6,900 nucleotides of DNA from a bacterium UBA2214 (GTDB lineage: Bacteria > Zhuqueibacterota > Zhuqueibacteria > Residuimicrobiales > Residuimicrobiaceae), in the NCBI GenBank assembly GCA_002327255.1, contig DCUM01000255.1:165-7064 (forward strand), given 5' to 3'. Position numbers and translations under genes: made by a program. Shown in pieces: positions 5,780 through 6,900 of this stretch. Each line of letters opens with the position of its first letter. Within the stretch, counting starts at the first letter, position 1. Below the pieces are notes generated by a model that saw only the letters and a program-made list of their open reading frames with translations, was not told where the DNA came from and did no database searches.

Positions 5780-6699
5780 GGATGAATTTCCTTTGTGGCC
5801 ATATAGTCGTAGACCAGCCGCGACAGGCGCGCGATGACCGCCGCGCTCTTGTCACGATCGGGTTCGCCGCGGGAGAGCACCACCAGGACGTAACGCCGGC
5901 CATCGGGCAGAAAGAGGATGCCGGCATCGTGGCAGATCCGGGTGATGGAACCGCTCTTGCTCGCCACTTTCACAGCGGCGGGCAGCTGCGCGGGCAGGCC
6001 ATCGCGGTACTTTTGCTGCAGCATGATTCCTATCATCTCCTCGCAGGCTGCGGCGTCCACAACGCGATGCTGCGCGATGGCTTCCAGCAAGATCGATAAA
6101 TCCCGGGCTGTGGCCGTGTTGTTGAGGCCTTTTTCATAGGCCCAGGGGTCTTCGACGCCGCGCAGCACCTGCATTTTGTCGGCACCCAGTGCGCGCACGC
6201 TCTTCTGGACGCTGGCCGCGCCGACGTGATCGATGAGGAGGTTGGTGGCCAGGTTGCTGCTCACGGTGATCATGTGCAAGACGAGTTCGCGGATGGGCAT
6301 CTTTTGCCCCAGGCGTCCTGCGGTCGCGTCCCAGCTTGCCTCGGGCAGATCGATGGCATAGGGCTGGCCGTCGACAATGCTGGCGAAGCGGTTGTGCACC
6401 TGCAGCGAATCGTCGATGCGAAAATGGCCGAGATGGGCCTGGCGGAAGACCTCGATCATCACCGCCACCTTCATGGTGGAGGCGGCGTGCATCAGTGTAT
6501 CCGCGTCGAGATACAGGGAATCGCCGCCGTCGAGGTCGCGAAAAGCGACGGCGAACCGGGCGCTCTCCGCCGCGGTGATCGCCAGGATATCCTGTTTGAG
6601 TTGCGACAGGGTTTTGTTCTTCGCCATGCTATAGTCCCGGGTGATAGGGAAGGCATACATCAACAGTATTGCCAACACAACTCGTGAAAGGAGTATCAT
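5776..6699 (-). CDS. Class A beta-lactamase-fold serine hydrolase
   Basis: A 307-residue protein of the beta-lactamase2 / penicillin-binding-fold group. Active-site signatures: nucleophile Ser74 and Lys77 in STMK, S147-S-N149 equivalent to the SDN loop, and K248-S-G250 equivalent to KTG. An omega-loop-like segment has two candidate glutamates: E183, and E189 in E-K-G-L-N, which fits ExxLN. The NTATARDL that follows resembles the RDTTTP region of class A enzymes. Residues 5-18 form a hydrophobic N-terminal segment after one Arg, consistent with export or a membrane anchor. The natural substrate could be a beta-lactam or a cell-wall peptide or ester; resistance cannot be concluded. The start at 6699 has AAGGA just upstream and gives the signal-like segment; an internal Met25 would remove it. 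It follows the SelW-like gene by 12 nt and overlaps the TPR-like gene by 4 bp. Confidence 0.88.
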   Translation of the reverse strand: MILLSRVVLAILLMYAFPITRDYSMAKNKTLSQLKQDILAITAAESARFAVAFRDLDGGDSLYLDADTLMHAASTMKVAVMIEVFRQAHLGHFRIDDSLQVHNRFASIVDGQPYAIDLPEASWDATAGRLGQKMPIRELVLHMITVSSNLATNLLIDHVGAASVQKSVRALGADKMQVLRGVEDPWAYEKGLNNTATARDLSILLEAIAQHRVVDAAACEEMIGIMLQQKYRDGLPAQLPAAVKVASKSGSITRICHDAGILFLPDGRRYVLVVLSRGEPDRDKSAAVIARLSRLVYDYMATKEIHP

Positions 6700-6711
6700 T
6701 AAAAGTCCTTT

Positions 6712-6900
6712 TTATCCATCCAGTTTGGCAAATATTTCTTCGTGTTGCGGAAAGCGTCCGCTGGCTTTTTTCGAAAAGAGCAGCTCGCCGTCGCGGCGCA
6801 CTTCAAAGACGCCGCCGCCGGAGGGAATCAGTTCCACAGACACCTGATATTTTTTTTTCAGCGCATCGGCCAACCTGGCCGCTTCGGGATCGTAGTGTCA
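6712..6900 (-). CDS. Rdx/SelW-like thioredoxin-fold protein, 5' end cut by the window; probable selenoprotein
   Basis: The visible part is 61 residues plus the TAA stop, and it begins with an in-frame TGA at 6898-6900. The translation has the Rdx (SelW/SelT/SelH) pattern: H-Y-D-P-E-A-A directly after the TGA, then VELIPSGGGVFEV, DGELLFSKK and GRFPQ. SelW proteins have C-x-x-U/C followed by x-Y two residues on, so the TGA falls exactly on the second redox residue. This predicts selenocysteine. Only about 10-15 N-terminal residues would be missing, including the first Cys. The family has a thioredoxin-like fold and is thought to act in thiol redox reactions. No in-frame ATG lies inside the visible part, so a restart is unlikely. 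A run of nine A (6850-6858) encodes three lysines. The stop is 12 nt from the serine hydrolase start. Family confidence is high; Sec decoding depends on sequence outside the window. Confidence 0.8.
6867..6881 (-). promoter_or_regulatory. Candidate bacterial SECIS hairpin
   Basis: On the minus strand CGGCC and GGCCG form a 5-bp stem around the loop AGGTT. The loop starts 21 nt after the TGA. Bacterial SECIS elements lie just downstream of UGA with a small apical loop containing an early G; E. coli fdhF uses AGGUCU at a similar distance. An outer AGCG/CGCT pairing gives an alternative register. Confidence 0.5.

Overview
The window reads as bacterial chromosome, with nearly all genes on the minus strand. 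A strict taxonomic call is not possible. The lineage has a stand-alone glutamate-semialdehyde dehydrogenase rather than an obvious PutA fusion. It has a membrane-anchored or exported serine hydrolase, a conserved-type DUF433/DUF5615 toxin-antitoxin pair, and what looks like a selenocysteine-decoding SelW-like gene. Together these suggest a free-living Gram-negative-type bacterium from a Sec-using group such as Desulfobacterota or the FCB/Calditrichota neighbourhood. That assignment is a weak inference.

Layout by position (transcription runs right to left). (1) Positions 81-1250 hold an AAA_14/DUF4143 ATPase. A striking 19-bp perfect inverted repeat lies just upstream, and a second palindrome with similar half-sites abuts its ribosome binding site. 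Positions 1-80 hold nothing I can support. (2) Positions 1351-1683 carry no convincing gene. (3) Positions 1684-2276 are a DUF433 antitoxin and a DUF5615 toxin overlapping by ATGA. The toxin is interrupted by an in-frame amber codon at codon 43, with the rest of the frame intact. (4) Positions 2344-2473 are a small MITE-like element with 15-bp terminal inverted repeats and CTAG duplications, inserted just upstream of the toxin-antitoxin pair. (5) Positions 2474-2852 are intergenic. They end in strong hairpins and a clear intrinsic terminator for the next gene. (6) Positions 2853-4403 encode 1-pyrroline-5-carboxylate (glutamate semialdehyde) dehydrogenase, with a near-consensus sigma-70-type promoter and a strong Shine-Dalgarno sequence. 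(7) Positions 4724-6900 are a tight three-gene operon: a Rdx/SelW-like protein cut by the window edge, a class A beta-lactamase-fold serine hydrolase, and a TPR-like protein of unknown function.

The least obvious and most interesting signal is at the extreme right edge. The last three bases (read TGA on the minus strand) fall in frame, exactly where the SelW/Rdx family has the second residue of its CxxC/CxxU redox motif. A hairpin with an AGGTT loop follows 21 nt later, as expected of a bacterial SECIS element. If this is right, a conventional gene caller would miss or truncate the gene. The proposed operon would then link a selenoprotein redox factor with an exported serine hydrolase and a helical-repeat protein.
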